64,000 nucleotides of DNA from Parvularcula sp. Its GTDB lineage: Bacteria; Pseudomonadota; Alphaproteobacteria; Caulobacterales; Parvularculaceae. Below the pieces are notes generated by a model, which worked only from the letters and a program-made list of their open reading frames with translations, had not been told where the DNA came from and ran no database searches. Location of the stretch: NCBI GenBank assembly GCA_002704915.1, contig PAIP01000017.1, positions 29,377 through 93,376 on the forward strand, in the 5' to 3' direction. Made by a program: the position numbers and the translations under genes. Shown in pieces: positions 9,310 through 17,351 of this stretch; within the stretch, counting starts at the first letter, position 1; each line of letters opens with the position of its first letter.

Positions 9310-9900
9310 ATGGCCAACAACATCAAGCGTCTGCGACTTGGGTTCCTTTTCTCGCCGCGCGAATTCTCCCGGCTGATCGGGACATATCCGGAATATCTGC
9401 CGCGGCTTGAATCGGGCGAGCGGGCGCTGTCAGACCCATGGATCGACGCCGTCAGCAGCGCGCTTGGCATTGCGCCGGAAGACGTGCTCGATCCGGATGC
9501 AAATATTGAAAAGATCGTCGCCGCCGTGCAGCGCCCTGACATTAAGCGCGCTATGGTATGTCCCATCGGCGCCCGCTACGCCATTCTTGCGCTGGCGGCC
9601 AAGACATGCGGGCTGAGACCGGCGCAGCATATCGCCGAAGATGACGTTGCAGACGCGGTTTGCAGTCTGATTGCTTATGTGAATGGCGGAGGGCCGTCGT
9701 CGGACGAAATCGACGAAGAGACGATCAATCGTCTTTCGAAAGGTCTTCAAATAACCGCCTTAACAATCCTTCAATCTTGCTTTGACGATCCGCCTCCGAA
9801 TTTCCAGGAGCGCCTGCAGGCCGCCCTTCCAGGGGCATTGTCGTTGATTGAGGCTTTTTCCCGGATTGAGGAACCCGTCCTTCCATTGGGAACGGAATGA
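9310..9900 (+). CDS. Uncharacterised protein with XRE-like helix-turn-helix N-terminus
   Basis: A 196-residue protein. Residues about 3-60 (IKRLRLGFLFSPREFSRLIG, then LPRLESGERALSDPWIDAVS) follow the layout of an XRE/Cro helix-turn-helix, with the recognition-helix region and the usual acidic linker to the next helix. Residues 80-196 are helical and unlike any family I know. A role as DNA-binding regulator is inferred from the N-terminus only. It begins 25 bases after the symporter stop, so it may be read through. Its 3' end overlaps an opposite-strand frame (9725-10117) that could also be real. Confidence 0.65.
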   Translation: MANNIKRLRLGFLFSPREFSRLIGTYPEYLPRLESGERALSDPWIDAVSSALGIAPEDVLDPDANIEKIVAAVQRPDIKRAMVCPIGARYAILALAAKTCGLRPAQHIAEDDVADAVCSLIAYVNGGGPSSDEIDEETINRLSKGLQITALTILQSCFDDPPPNFQERLQAALPGALSLIEAFSRIEEPVLPLGTE

Positions 9901-10117
9901 TATTGTCGCTTTTCCGTTTGGGAAAAACGTCTAGCAAACGCTCATAAAGCGTTTCCGCCCGCTTGCGATCGTCTTCCTCCAAGTGGTCCCCCTTCGTTTC
10001 ACCCCGACTCTTTAAAGGAAGACGCTTTCTTAACAAAAGCGGCCGGGGGAGGGAAGAGCTTTTCAAGCTTTCCCGGAAAGAGACAAACAATACTTGCTTT
10101 AATAAGTTGTTAACCAA
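9725..10117 (-). CDS. Possible small hydrophilic protein, antisense to neighbour
   Basis: An open frame of 130 codons covers the otherwise empty stretch 9901-10117 and runs 176 bases into the end of the opposite gene. The translation (for example HLEEDDRKRAETLYERLLDV and KSDNIIPFP) is hydrophilic and helical at both ends. NIIPFP-type motifs occur in short proteobacterial proteins, which is why I keep it. Against it are the long antisense overlap and the lack of a clear ribosome-binding site. It may start further in than 10117. Confidence 0.3.
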   Translation of the reverse strand: MVNNLLKQVLFVSFRESLKSSSLPRPLLLRKRLPLKSRGETKGDHLEEDDRKRAETLYERLLDVFPKRKSDNIIPFPMEGRVPQSGKKPQSTTMPLEGRPAGAPGNSEADRQSKIEGLLRRLFEDLSKDD

Positions 10118-10203
10118 AACACTATCCGCGCTTAACTGCAGATTAAATTCAATTGGGTCTTCTTTTTCGATGCCGGCACGGGGCCGGAAGTGGAGAAGAC
10201 CTT

Positions 10204-10602
10204 ATGAAGACGAAAGATCTGCGCAGCGAGCAAATCGCCCTGTTGCGTTTCGAAAAATCCCTTAAAGAAGCCGCCAAGGAAAAGGCCTCGGGCAAGCCGC
10301 TCGACAAGGCGCCGGTGCTGGCGGGGCTCGCCGCCGTGACCGCTGCGGGCGCGAGCGTCGCCGAGAAAATGGGCGATGCGTCCGCTTTGAACTATGCATC
10401 TGAGATAGAGCGTGCTGCGCTCGCGGCGAATGACGGCGCAACATGGCTGATGAATCTTGCCGAAGTCGTTGGCAAGGCACACAATGCCATTGAAGCGATG
10501 GCCCTCAATGGGGCGTTCGTGATTCTGCAAGCGAATGGCGGGACGCCGAAAGAAGATCCGCCGGAGGTGATCGCATCACTCCTGACCAGTGGATGGTTGT
10601 AG
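10204..10602 (+). CDS. Uncharacterised helical protein
   Basis: A 132-residue protein, MKTKDLRSEQIALLRFEKSL, all alpha by eye with an Ala-rich middle (VLAGLAAVTAAGASVAEKMG) that could be a weak membrane or amphipathic segment. I do not recognise a family. Start at ATG 10204 is supported by GGAG about ten bases upstream. Its last codons overlap the ATG of the next gene by ten bases, so both are probably one operon. Length and codon use look like a real gene; function unknown. Confidence 0.6.
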   Translation: MKTKDLRSEQIALLRFEKSLKEAAKEKASGKPLDKAPVLAGLAAVTAAGASVAEKMGDASALNYASEIERAALAANDGATWLMNLAEVVGKAHNAIEAMALNGAFVILQANGGTPKEDPPEVIASLLTSGWL

Positions 10603-11081
10603 CACGCTATGGGGCGTTCCTGTTTTTCGGGGTCGCCCTGTGCTACATTTCCGGGTCGCGGAATCTGAGACTGGCGGCGACGGTGGTCGCCGCCAATTGG
10701 ATTCTCTCCAACACATTTTATTATTTTTTCAAAAATGCCGCCGTTAACTTCATAGCGCCCGTGGGCATTCTTGTTCTCGCGCTGTTCTGGCAATTTTGGC
10801 ACACCAAAAGTCTCAACGGCAAATTCATTCACCGGACGTTTTTCTTTTATTATTTCCTTTATCTGCTGATTAACACCTGGCATCTGCTGGGCCGTTTCTT
10901 TTTCCCGGAAACGTTGAGCGCCAATTATTACTTCTCGCTCGCGGCCTCCAATGTGGTGTTCATACTCGTCGTGGCCACGATGTGGTTCCTGGGGATACTC
11001 AAAATTCTCGATCGCTATGCTGACGGCGGTCTCATGGGCGTTTTCAACCGCAATATCGACAAATGGCGGAAGTGGTTTTGA
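10593..11081 (+). CDS. Uncharacterised multi-pass membrane protein
   Basis: A 162-residue protein with four to five hydrophobic stretches (about residues 5-25, 30-45, 52-68, 82-100, 115-140), rich in Phe and Tyr (SNTFYYFFKN; RTFFFYYFLYLLIN). No family recognised. The coding sequence is AT-richer than its surroundings, as is the stretch before 10204, which may point to separate origin. It overlaps the preceding helical gene, so the two proteins may act together. Confidence 0.65.
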   Translation: MVVARYGAFLFFGVALCYISGSRNLRLAATVVAANWILSNTFYYFFKNAAVNFIAPVGILVLALFWQFWHTKSLNGKFIHRTFFFYYFLYLLINTWHLLGRFFFPETLSANYYFSLAASNVVFILVVATMWFLGILKILDRYADGGLMGVFNRNIDKWRKWF

Positions 11082-11175
11082 GGCGCAGGTTTAGGCGCAA
11101 TATCGCCGACTTGTTTCATCAGCCAGAAATGAAGCTGCGATAGACTTTGCCCTCCTATCTCGGGGAGGCGCCTCC

Positions 11176-11499
11176 ATGACCGGTCACGAATTCGGCAAGC
11201 GCAGTCCTGACGCGCCAAAACCGGCGACGGACGTCGCCAAAGACCCGCTGGCGTCGGTTGCCGGCTTGCCGCTCCCGGAAAAAATCGCCGCCTTATGGCC
11301 GCTGATATTCATCTTCGTAGGCGGCGCCTGCGGCGGCGGGGCGGCGCTGATCAATATCCGGATCATGCACGGCTCCCTGCCGGCGCCCGCGAAATACGCC
11401 CTCGCCCTTCTGACCGGGATTGGCGCCCTCCTGCTCTATTTTCTGATTGTGATCGGCCTCGCGCTCGCCTTTCCGGATATTTTCGCGCGCGAAGGCTGA
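11176..11499 (+). CDS. Uncharacterised small membrane protein, two transmembrane helices
   Basis: A 107-residue protein with a polar N-terminal 40 residues (Pro/Asp/Lys-rich), then two hydrophobic segments (WPLIFIFVGGACGGGAALIN, about 41-60; YALALLTGIGALLLYFLIVI, about 75-100). The start is supported by GGGGAGG shortly before ATG 11176. No family recognised. The glycine-rich first helix suggests close helix packing or oligomer formation. It stands alone before the ffh leader. Confidence 0.65.
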   Translation: MTGHEFGKRSPDAPKPATDVAKDPLASVAGLPLPEKIAALWPLIFIFVGGACGGGAALINIRIMHGSLPAPAKYALALLTGIGALLLYFLIVIGLALAFPDIFAREG

Positions 11500-11588
11500 G
11501 GCGGCTTCCGCGTCTCTTCTTGCCTTCCACCGCTCGATCCCCTATAGCCCCCCTCGAATTTCGGGAAAGCTAGGATTTCCTGTCTCTG

Positions 11589-11719
11589 CCTGAACGACCC
11601 CCAAGCCTCAAAACTGGGACGGGTCAGGGGAGCGCCGCCATCGGGGTAACGCCCTCATGGCGGTTAAACGCTTTGTGCGCCGCTTGCCTTGTGGCGCCGG
11701 GCGCTTATTTGGACGCCAC
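11589..11719 (+). promoter_or_regulatory. Candidate structured RNA leader upstream of ffh
   Basis: Between 11499 and ffh (11781) there is no credible gene, but nested pairings are visible. CCTGA 11589-11593 pairs TCAGG 11624-11628. CCGCCAT 11635-11641 pairs ATGGCGG 11657-11663 around a GGGGTAAC-type loop. GTGGCG 11691-11696 can pair CGCCAC 11714-11719 or, instead, an upstream GCGCC, giving alternative folds. An RNA motif upstream of ffh has been proposed in alphaproteobacteria (I recall an Rfam entry named ffh); I cannot check that this matches it. It is not the SRP RNA itself: the GGAAGG-type tetraloop signature is absent. Confidence 0.5.
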
Positions 11720-11780
11720 GGGCTGGCGGCGGGCCGGTAAAGCGCCGCGGACGAGAAGTTTCGAGACCGAAAGGGGTCTG

Positions 11781-13322
11781 ATGTTTGAAAGTTTAAGCGA
11801 CCGTTTAGGCGCGATCTTCGAGGGACTTCGCGGAAAAGGCGCCCTTGAGGAAAAAGATGTCAATGAAGCCCTGAGGGAGGTGCGCGTTGCGCTCCTGGAG
11901 GCCGACGTCGCGCTGCCCGTCGCCAAGGATTTCATCGCCAAGGTCAAGGAACGCGCCATCGGCGCGGAGGTCCTGCGCTCGGTGACGCCGGGCCAGCAGG
12001 TCGTGAAGATCGTCCATGACGCCCTTGTCGACATGCTGGGCGGAGAGGAGGCGGACGGGTCCCTCTCCTTCGCCACGACCCCGCCGGCGGTGATCATGAT
12101 GGTCGGCCTGCAAGGCTCGGGCAAAACCACCTCCACGGCGAAGATCGCCCTGCGGCTGCAAAAGCGCGAGAAGAAAAAGGTCTTGATGGCCTCGCTCGAC
12201 ACGCGCCGTCCGGCCGCGCAGGAACAGCTCGCCATTCTCGGCGAGCAGGCGGATGTCAAAACCCTGCCCATCATCGCCGGGCAGAACCCGCGCGACATTG
12301 CAAAGCGCGCCGTCGAGGCGGGCAAGCTCGGCGGTTATGACGTCGTCATGCTCGACACCGCGGGCCGGCTTTCCATCGACGAACAGTTGATGACCGAGAT
12401 CGCCGACATCCATGCGGCGACGAACCCCATCGAAAGCCTGCTCGTCGTCGACTCGCTCACGGGTCAGGATGCGGTGACGACGGCGGAGAAGTTCAAGGAA
12501 CGCGTGCCCGTCACCGGTGTTGTGATGACCCGCATCGACGGCGATGCGCGCGGCGGCGCGGCGCTCTCCATGCGCGCGGTCACCGGGGCCCCGATCAAAT
12601 TCGTCGGCGTCGGCGAAAAGCTCGACGCCCTCGACGCCTTCGAGCCGAAACGCATGGCCGGCCGCATTCTCGGCATGGGCGACATCGTTTCGCTCGTTGA
12701 AAAAGCTTCCGAGGAAATGGATGCGGCGAAGGCCGAAAAAGCCGCCAAGCGCATGGCCAAGGGCGAGTTCGACATGGACGATCTCGCCGACCAGTTCAAA
12801 CAGATGCGCAAGATGGGCGGCATGGGCGCCATCCTCGGCATGCTGCCCGGCATGGGCAAAATGAAAAAGATGGTCGATCAGGCCGGCGGCCTCGACGACA
12901 AGGAGATCGTCCGTCAGGAAGCGATCATTTCGTCGATGACGAAAGCCGAGCGCAAGAAACCTGCGCTCATGAACGCCAAACGCAAAAAACGCGTCGCCGC
13001 GGGCTCCGGCACGTCGGTGCAGGAAGTGAACAAGCTCCTCAAGGCCCACCGCCAGATGGCGGACATGATGAAGAAGATGGGCAAGGGCGGCATGAAAGGC
13101 CTCGCCGCGCAGATGGCCGGGATGGGTGTCGGAAACCCGTTCGGCGGAGGCGGCGGCCCCGATGCGGCGGCGCTGCTCGAGCAGGCGAAAGCCAAGTCCG
13201 GCAAAGGCGGCGATGCTCCGTCAGCGGACGATCTCGATTTCGACGCCATTGAAAAGGCGCTTTCCGGTCAAGGCGCCATGCCGCCGGGAATGGGCGGCCT
13301 GCCGGGAATGAAAAAGAAATAA
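11781..13322 (+). CDS. ffh: Signal recognition particle GTPase Ffh
   Basis: Ffh binds signal sequences of nascent membrane proteins and SRP RNA and docks with FtsY. The 513-residue protein has the N domain (1-90), the G domain with P-loop GLQGSGKTTSTAKIA and LDTAGRLS (about 100-300), and the Met-rich M domain (about 325-450: QMRKMGGMGAILGMLPGMGK). The Gly/Met/Lys tail is longer than in E. coli. Start at ATG 11781 gives MFESLSDRLG; frames from 11673 add unrelated residues from the leader. It forms an operon with rpsP (28-base gap), the usual first part of an ffh-rpsP-rimM-trmD-rplS operon that is broken here. Confidence 0.97.
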   Translation: MFESLSDRLGAIFEGLRGKGALEEKDVNEALREVRVALLEADVALPVAKDFIAKVKERAIGAEVLRSVTPGQQVVKIVHDALVDMLGGEEADGSLSFATTPPAVIMMVGLQGSGKTTSTAKIALRLQKREKKKVLMASLDTRRPAAQEQLAILGEQADVKTLPIIAGQNPRDIAKRAVEAGKLGGYDVVMLDTAGRLSIDEQLMTEIADIHAATNPIESLLVVDSLTGQDAVTTAEKFKERVPVTGVVMTRIDGDARGGAALSMRAVTGAPIKFVGVGEKLDALDAFEPKRMAGRILGMGDIVSLVEKASEEMDAAKAEKAAKRMAKGEFDMDDLADQFKQMRKMGGMGAILGMLPGMGKMKKMVDQAGGLDDKEIVRQEAIISSMTKAERKKPALMNAKRKKRVAAGSGTSVQEVNKLLKAHRQMADMMKKMGKGGMKGLAAQMAGMGVGNPFGGGGGPDAAALLEQAKAKSGKGGDAPSADDLDFDAIEKALSGQGAMPPGMGGLPGMKKK

Positions 13323-13350
13323 GTTTTGAATCTGAAGAAGGAAAAAGAAG

Positions 13351-13749
13351 ATGTCACTTAAAATCAGACTGGCCCGGGGCGGGGCGAAGAAACGTCCGTT
13401 CTACTCGATCGTCGTCGCCGACTCGCGCAATCCGCGCGATGGCCGCTTCATCGAAAAGATCGGCACTTATAATCCGCTGCTCGGCCGCGATGACGAGAAA
13501 CGCGTTCAGTATGATGACGAGCGCGCCAAATACTGGCTGTCCAAAGGGGCGCAGCCAAGCGATCGCGTCGCGCGCTTTTTCTCGGTGAACGGCCTTGTGA
13601 AATGGGAGCACGGCAATAACCCCAATAAGGGCAAGCCGGGCCAGAAGGCGCAGGAACGCGCTGCGGAAAAGGCCGAAAAAGAAGCCGCCGCCAACGCCCC
13701 GGCCGAAGCGCCCGCAGAGGACGCGCCTGCCGAAGAAGCGGCCGAATAG
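13351..13749 (+). CDS. rpsP: 30S ribosomal protein S16
   Basis: S16 binds 16S rRNA in the body of the 30S subunit and is needed for its assembly. [20 protein letters not shown] and [20 protein letters not shown] are diagnostic. At 132 residues it is longer than E. coli S16 (82), with a charged Ala/Glu-rich tail after about residue 90, common in alphaproteobacteria. It follows ffh directly. The partners that normally follow it (rimM, trmD, rplS) sit at 26.9-34.1 kb on the other strand. Confidence 0.97.
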   Translation: MSLKIRLARGGAKKRPFYSIVVADSRNPRDGRFIEKIGTYNPLLGRDDEKRVQYDDERAKYWLSKGAQPSDRVARFFSVNGLVKWEHGNNPNKGKPGQKAQERAAEKAEKEAAANAPAEAPAEDAPAEEAAE

Positions 13750-13755
13750 CTTGTT

Positions 13756-13782
13756 TTCCCTGCCTGTTTTCCCGGCAGGGAA
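13756..13782 (+). terminator. Stem-loop after rpsP
   Basis: Nine-bp stem TTCCCTGCC / GGCAGGGAA with a 9-base loop, seven bases after the rpsP stop. No T-run follows, so it may be a weak terminator or a 3'-end-protecting hairpin. It marks the end of the ffh-rpsP unit. Confidence 0.55.
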
Positions 13783-13875
13783 CCTCATTCCGGTTTTCCT
13801 GTTAGCCGAGCGTTAATGAGTTTGCTTGCCAGGGCGCAAGACCATTTGCGCGCCGGCCAATCATGGAGAACCAGA

Positions 13876-14085
13876 ATGCTGAAAACGTTCACTGCTCTGC
13901 TCGCGCTCTTGTTCATGAGCATGTCCCTGTCCGGCTGTCTTCTGGGCGCCGCTGCGGGCGCGGGCGCCGTTGGCTATGACGAGGCGACGGAGGACGATGG
14001 CGAGTTCGATCCGCTGGAAGAAGCCTATGACGGCGATCCGGACACCAAAGGTCCGGCCGACGTCCTTGATGACGACGACGATTAA
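13876..14085 (+). CDS. Small acidic lipoprotein
   Basis: A 69-residue predicted lipoprotein: signal MLKTFTALLALLFMSMSLSG with lipobox LSGC at residues 18-21, then a short Gly/Ala stretch and a strongly acidic tail ending DVLDDDDD. I start it at ATG 13876, preceded by GGAGAA at 13865-13870; an earlier ATG at 13816 would bury the signal peptide. No family recognised. It resembles entericidin-size lipoproteins in size but not in sequence. A strong terminator follows, so it is an independent unit. Confidence 0.7.
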   Translation: MLKTFTALLALLFMSMSLSGCLLGAAAGAGAVGYDEATEDDGEFDPLEEAYDGDPDTKGPADVLDDDDD

Positions 14086-14116
14086 TCGCCAGATTATCCC
14101 GCATCCCAATCCAGTG

Positions 14117-14146
14117 AGCGCGCCTCCGTTGTGAGGCGCGCTTTTC
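14117..14146 (+). terminator. Rho-independent terminator
   Basis: Ten-bp stem AGCGCGCCTC / GAGGCGCGCT, six-base loop, followed by TTTCTTTTT. It ends the small lipoprotein gene. Confidence 0.88.
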
Positions 14147-14216
14147 TTTTTCGCCTCCAAGCCGCCTTTTTTCGTTCTATGATAGGATGAGACCGGGCGA
14201 AAAATGGGGTTCAATA

Positions 14217-15101
14217 ATGATCGCACGAAATTGGGTTCTTGCCGGGGCGGCGTTGGCGCTCGCCGCTTGCGATGGTGGCGGCGGCAATGAAAGTTACGCA
14301 CCTGCCGCGCCGCGCGGCGGTGTCGCCATGGACAAGATGGAAAGCGCAGAGATGCGGCTTCCGAATGCGCCGACGGAAGAACCGGCGCCGGAAGCGGGCG
14401 CCGAAGCGGGCGTCATGCTCGCTTATTCCTATTCCATGGGCGTCATGGCGCCGAAGGGGGCGGTGGCCTCTTTGAAGGAGGCGCATGAGAAAGCCTGCAT
14501 GGAAGCGGGCCCGAAACTTTGCCAGGTGCTCGGCTCCTCGGTGAACGCATGGGGCGAGGATCAAGTCTCGGCCTATTTGAATTTGCGCGCCGCGCCGGAC
14601 TGGCTCGCCGATTTTCGCGAAAGCATCGTCGTAGATGCGCAAGAGGCGGGCGGACGCATCACCTCCAATAATGTGAATACGGAAGACCTCACCGCCTATA
14701 TCGTCGATCTCGACGCGCGGCTTGAAGCGAAGCTCGCACTGCGGGAGCGCATCCGCAATCTGCTTGAAACCCGCGACGGGACCTTGAGCGACATTCTCGC
14801 CGCCGAACGCGCCCTCGCGGACGTGCAAGGGGAGATCGATTCCATGACCGCCCAGCGCGCCGCGGCCCGGGCGCGCGTCGACATGTCGGCGCTGAATATT
14901 TCCTATGAAAGCGATCCGGAAACGTCGACCGGCGTTTTCAAGCCGCTGGCGGAAGCGTTCAAGGGCTTCTTCCGCACCTCCGTCGCGTCGCTCGCCTCGG
15001 CGGTGAATTTCGTCGCGCGCGCCTGGCCGTTTTTCCTGATCGCGCTCGGCGTTCTCTTCATCCTGCGGGCCTGGTGGCGCGGCCGCAAAGCCAAGGCCTG
15101 A
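14217..15101 (+). CDS. DUF4349 domain lipoprotein
   Basis: A 294-residue membrane-anchored envelope protein of unknown role. It has a lipoprotein signal (LAGAALALAAC, Cys near residue 17), a low-complexity linker, the DUF4349 core (about 70-230: VNAWGEDQVSAYLNLRAAPD, and a heptad-rich region RLEAKLALRERIRNLLETRD), and a C-terminal transmembrane helix (AWPFFLIALGVLFILRAWW) with a basic tail. Having both a lipobox and a C-terminal helix is usual for DUF4349 proteins; the coiled coil may form trimers. I start at ATG 14217, since the ATG at 14187 lacks a signal. Confidence 0.82.
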   Translation: MIARNWVLAGAALALAACDGGGGNESYAPAAPRGGVAMDKMESAEMRLPNAPTEEPAPEAGAEAGVMLAYSYSMGVMAPKGAVASLKEAHEKACMEAGPKLCQVLGSSVNAWGEDQVSAYLNLRAAPDWLADFRESIVVDAQEAGGRITSNNVNTEDLTAYIVDLDARLEAKLALRERIRNLLETRDGTLSDILAAERALADVQGEIDSMTAQRAAARARVDMSALNISYESDPETSTGVFKPLAEAFKGFFRTSVASLASAVNFVARAWPFFLIALGVLFILRAWWRGRKAKA

Positions 15102-15127
15102 CGGGCCAAAGCGTACGCATAAAAGCG

Positions 15128-15176
15128 ACGGCCCCGAAGGACAGGCGCGGATACGCTGCGCCGCCTTCAGGGCCGT
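15128..15176. terminator. Large imperfect hairpin, probable terminator (1 of 2)
   Basis: ACGGCCC 15128-15134 pairs GGGCCGT 15170-15176; GAAGG 15136-15140 pairs CCTTC 15164-15168; GGCGC/GCGCC closes the tip. It lies in the convergent gap between the DUF4349 gene and the 15289-15579 gene and is followed by a second hairpin. Confidence 0.6.
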
Positions 15177-15182
15177 CTTGCG

Positions 15183-15233
15183 GAAAGCGGGGGTCCCCCA
15201 AGCCGGCCGGATGAGGCCGGTTGTCCCGCTTTC
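15183..15233. terminator. Large hairpin, probable terminator (2 of 2)
   Basis: GAAAGCGGG 15183-15191 pairs CCCGCTTTC 15225-15233, with inner CCGGCC/GGCCGG at 15203-15220. T/C-rich sequence follows on the plus strand (several TCTCCCCC-type runs, then CTTTTT near 15280). Together with the preceding hairpin it probably stops transcription from both sides. Confidence 0.65.
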
Positions 15234-15288
15234 TTCTCCCCCAGAGCGTCTCCCCCAAGCCGCTCTTTCTCCCCCTTTTTGCTCCCCC

Positions 15289-15579
15289 TCAGGCGCGATT
15301 TGCGGGTTGCTTTTGTGTTTGTTCGTAAAATGAGGCCGTGCGCGCATTCACCAGCGGGCCGAAGACATTCTCAATCTTCGCCATATGAGCCCTGATCCTT
15401 GCGTCCGCGCGCGCGACAAGGTCCATCGTGAAGGCGTCCTGTTCGGCGTCGAGATCTTCCTGGATCAATTGGCTCAAAGTGGCGTGGCCGGGCGTCTCGG
15501 CATGGGCGTTCGTGTTGGCGCTCACCGCCGCGGCCGCCGCGAAGGCGATGATGCTCATGTAAATCGTGCGGTTGCTCAT
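15289..15579 (-). CDS. Small exported protein of unknown function
   Basis: A 96-residue protein with a clear signal peptide (MSNRTIYMSIIAFAAAAAVS, cleavage likely after NAHA near residue 27). The mature part is helical and charged (SQLIQEDLDAEQDAFTMDLV; ADARIRAHMAKIENVFGP). A GAGAGA ribosome-binding site precedes the start. No family recognised; I infer a periplasmic location. A cAMP-receptor-like palindrome lies about 80 bases upstream of its start. Confidence 0.65.
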   Translation of the reverse strand: MSNRTIYMSIIAFAAAAAVSANTNAHAETPGHATLSQLIQEDLDAEQDAFTMDLVARADARIRAHMAKIENVFGPLVNARTASFYEQTQKQPANRA

Positions 15580-15660
15580 TTCTCTCTCGCATCTCTTCTA
15601 TTCGGCGCCGGCTGCAGCGCCTCGACGGGATTAACCTAATGCGCGAACAGCCATGCGGAC

Positions 15661-15676
15661 TGTGATCAGCGTCACA
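15661..15676. promoter_or_regulatory. CRP/FNR-type palindrome
   Basis: TGTGATCAGCGTCACA is a perfect TGTGA-N6-TCACA, the consensus core of CRP-family sites. It lies in the divergent gap between the small exported protein (start 15579) and the AGCS symporter (start 15828). No CRP-family gene is in the window, so the binding protein is inferred. Confidence 0.45.
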
Positions 15677-15827
15677 GCCTTGTTTTGGTTCACAAAATCG
15701 CCTTGATCGTGACGATTTCCGCCGCAATCGCGCTCCGGCGCTTTTCCTGGTCCCGCTATTGCCCATGAGGGCCGGGCCCGCCTAATCTCCGCGGCTTGTA
15801 CGGGGGCGGTTCAACAAGGGGAATTTT

Positions 15828-17255
15828 GTGATTTCAGACTTTATCGGCTCGGTGAACGGCGTCGTTTGGGGCGTGCCCATGCTGGCGCTGCTGCTCGGCA
15901 CAGGGCTTTACCTCACCATCGGGCTCGGCTTCATGCCCATCCTGCGTATTCCCTACGCCTTTCTGCAGCTCGTTCATGGCGGGCGGCGTCACGATAAGGA
16001 AGAGGGCGACGTCTCGCCTTTCGGCGCGTTGATGACGGCGCTGTCCTCCACGGTCGGGACCGGCAACATCGCCGGCGTTGCGGTTGCGATCGCCATTGGC
16101 GGGCCGGGCGCGCTTTTCTGGATGTGGATGACGGCGCTTGTGGGCATGGCGACCAAATACGCCGAGGGCGTTCTCGCCGTGAAGTTCCGCGAAATCGACC
16201 ATGACGGCCGCCATGTGGGCGGGCCCATGTATTATATCAAAAACGGCATGGGCAAATCCTGGGTCTGGCTTGGCGGGCTGTTTGCGATCTTCGGCATCTT
16301 CGCGTCTTTCGGCACCGGCAATTATATCCAGGCGGTCTCCGTCGCCGATGCGCTGAATTCAAGCTACAACGTGCCCATCTGGCTTACCGGCGCGGTGATG
16401 ATGGTGCTTGCGGGCGCGGTGATCCTCGGCGGCATCAAGCGCATCGCCAATGTGGCGGGCAAGCTGGTGCCGACCATGGCGGCGTTTTATTTCATCGCCG
16501 GCATTATCGTCATCGTCCTGAACATTGACGCCGTGCCTGACGCCTTCATGCTGGTCATCCGGCGCGCCTTCGGCTTCGACGCCGCGGTGGGCGGGTTCTC
16601 CGGCGCCTTGCTAATGCTCGCTATGCAGCGCGGCGTCGCCCGCGGCATCTTCTCCAACGAGGCGGGCCAGGGCTCGGCGCCGATCGCCCATGCGGCGGCG
16701 AAAAACAAGGACCCGGTCAATCAGGGCATCATCGCCATGCTCGGCACCTTCATCGACACCATCGTCATCTGCTCGATCACGGGGATTGCGATCCTGGCGA
16801 CGGGCGTCATTCCCGCCGAATGCAACGCCGTTTCGATCCTCACCAATGACGTGATGCCGGCGGTCTGCGACACCGGCCCGCCGATCACCATTTCCGCTTT
16901 CGAGGCGGCGCTGCCCGGCATTGGCGGCCATGTGGTGACGATTTCGCTGGCGCTGTTCGCCTTCACCACCATTCTCGGCTGGAGCTATTACGGCGAACGC
17001 TGTGCGGAATATCTCTTCAGCGAAAAGGCGGTCATGCCTTACCGCGTTATCTATGTGCTGATCGTCTTTGGCGCGACCATGGTGCTTTATGCCGGCGATG
17101 ACATGGATGCTGTCATTAACACCGTGTGGCTCGCCACCGACACGCTGACGGGCATGATGGCGGCGCCGAACCTGGTGGCGCTTCTGGCGCTGTCGCCGCT
17201 GGTCTTCCGCCTGACGAAGGAATATTTCGCGGCGGAGAAAGCGGCGAAAAAGTAA
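15828..17255 (+). CDS. Sodium:alanine (AGCS family) symporter
   Basis: Inner-membrane Na+-coupled uptake of alanine or glycine. The 475-residue protein carries typical AGCS segments: LSSTVGTGNIAGVAVAIAIG near residue 65, GGPMYYIKNGMG, and RGIFSNEAGQGSAPIAHAAA. About eleven hydrophobic helices can be counted. The start is GTG 15828, preceded by AGGGGA. It is the only gene in its unit; a CRP-like palindrome lies 150 bases upstream. The substrate (Ala, Gly, or another small amino acid) is not fixed by sequence. Confidence 0.93.
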   Translation: MISDFIGSVNGVVWGVPMLALLLGTGLYLTIGLGFMPILRIPYAFLQLVHGGRRHDKEEGDVSPFGALMTALSSTVGTGNIAGVAVAIAIGGPGALFWMWMTALVGMATKYAEGVLAVKFREIDHDGRHVGGPMYYIKNGMGKSWVWLGGLFAIFGIFASFGTGNYIQAVSVADALNSSYNVPIWLTGAVMMVLAGAVILGGIKRIANVAGKLVPTMAAFYFIAGIIVIVLNIDAVPDAFMLVIRRAFGFDAAVGGFSGALLMLAMQRGVARGIFSNEAGQGSAPIAHAAAKNKDPVNQGIIAMLGTFIDTIVICSITGIAILATGVIPAECNAVSILTNDVMPAVCDTGPPITISAFEAALPGIGGHVVTISLALFAFTTILGWSYYGERCAEYLFSEKAVMPYRVIYVLIVFGATMVLYAGDDMDAVINTVWLATDTLTGMMAAPNLVALLALSPLVFRLTKEYFAAEKAAKK

Positions 17256-17351
17256 CGTTTCGCTGAACAATTTCGATCAAAGGCGCGCCCGGCTTGGCTC
17301 ACAGGCCGGGCGCGTCTAGTCTGGGGCCGAGAGAGTTCAAGGAGTGTCAGG

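Noticed and set aside
10107..10135. CtrA-like site (TTAACC ... TTAAC)
   Set aside because: The half-sites are about 18 bases apart, not the seven-base spacing of CtrA boxes.
11500..11780. 4.5S/SRP RNA gene (ffs) next to ffh
   Set aside because: The conserved GGAAGG-type tetraloop region is absent; the structure reads as a leader.
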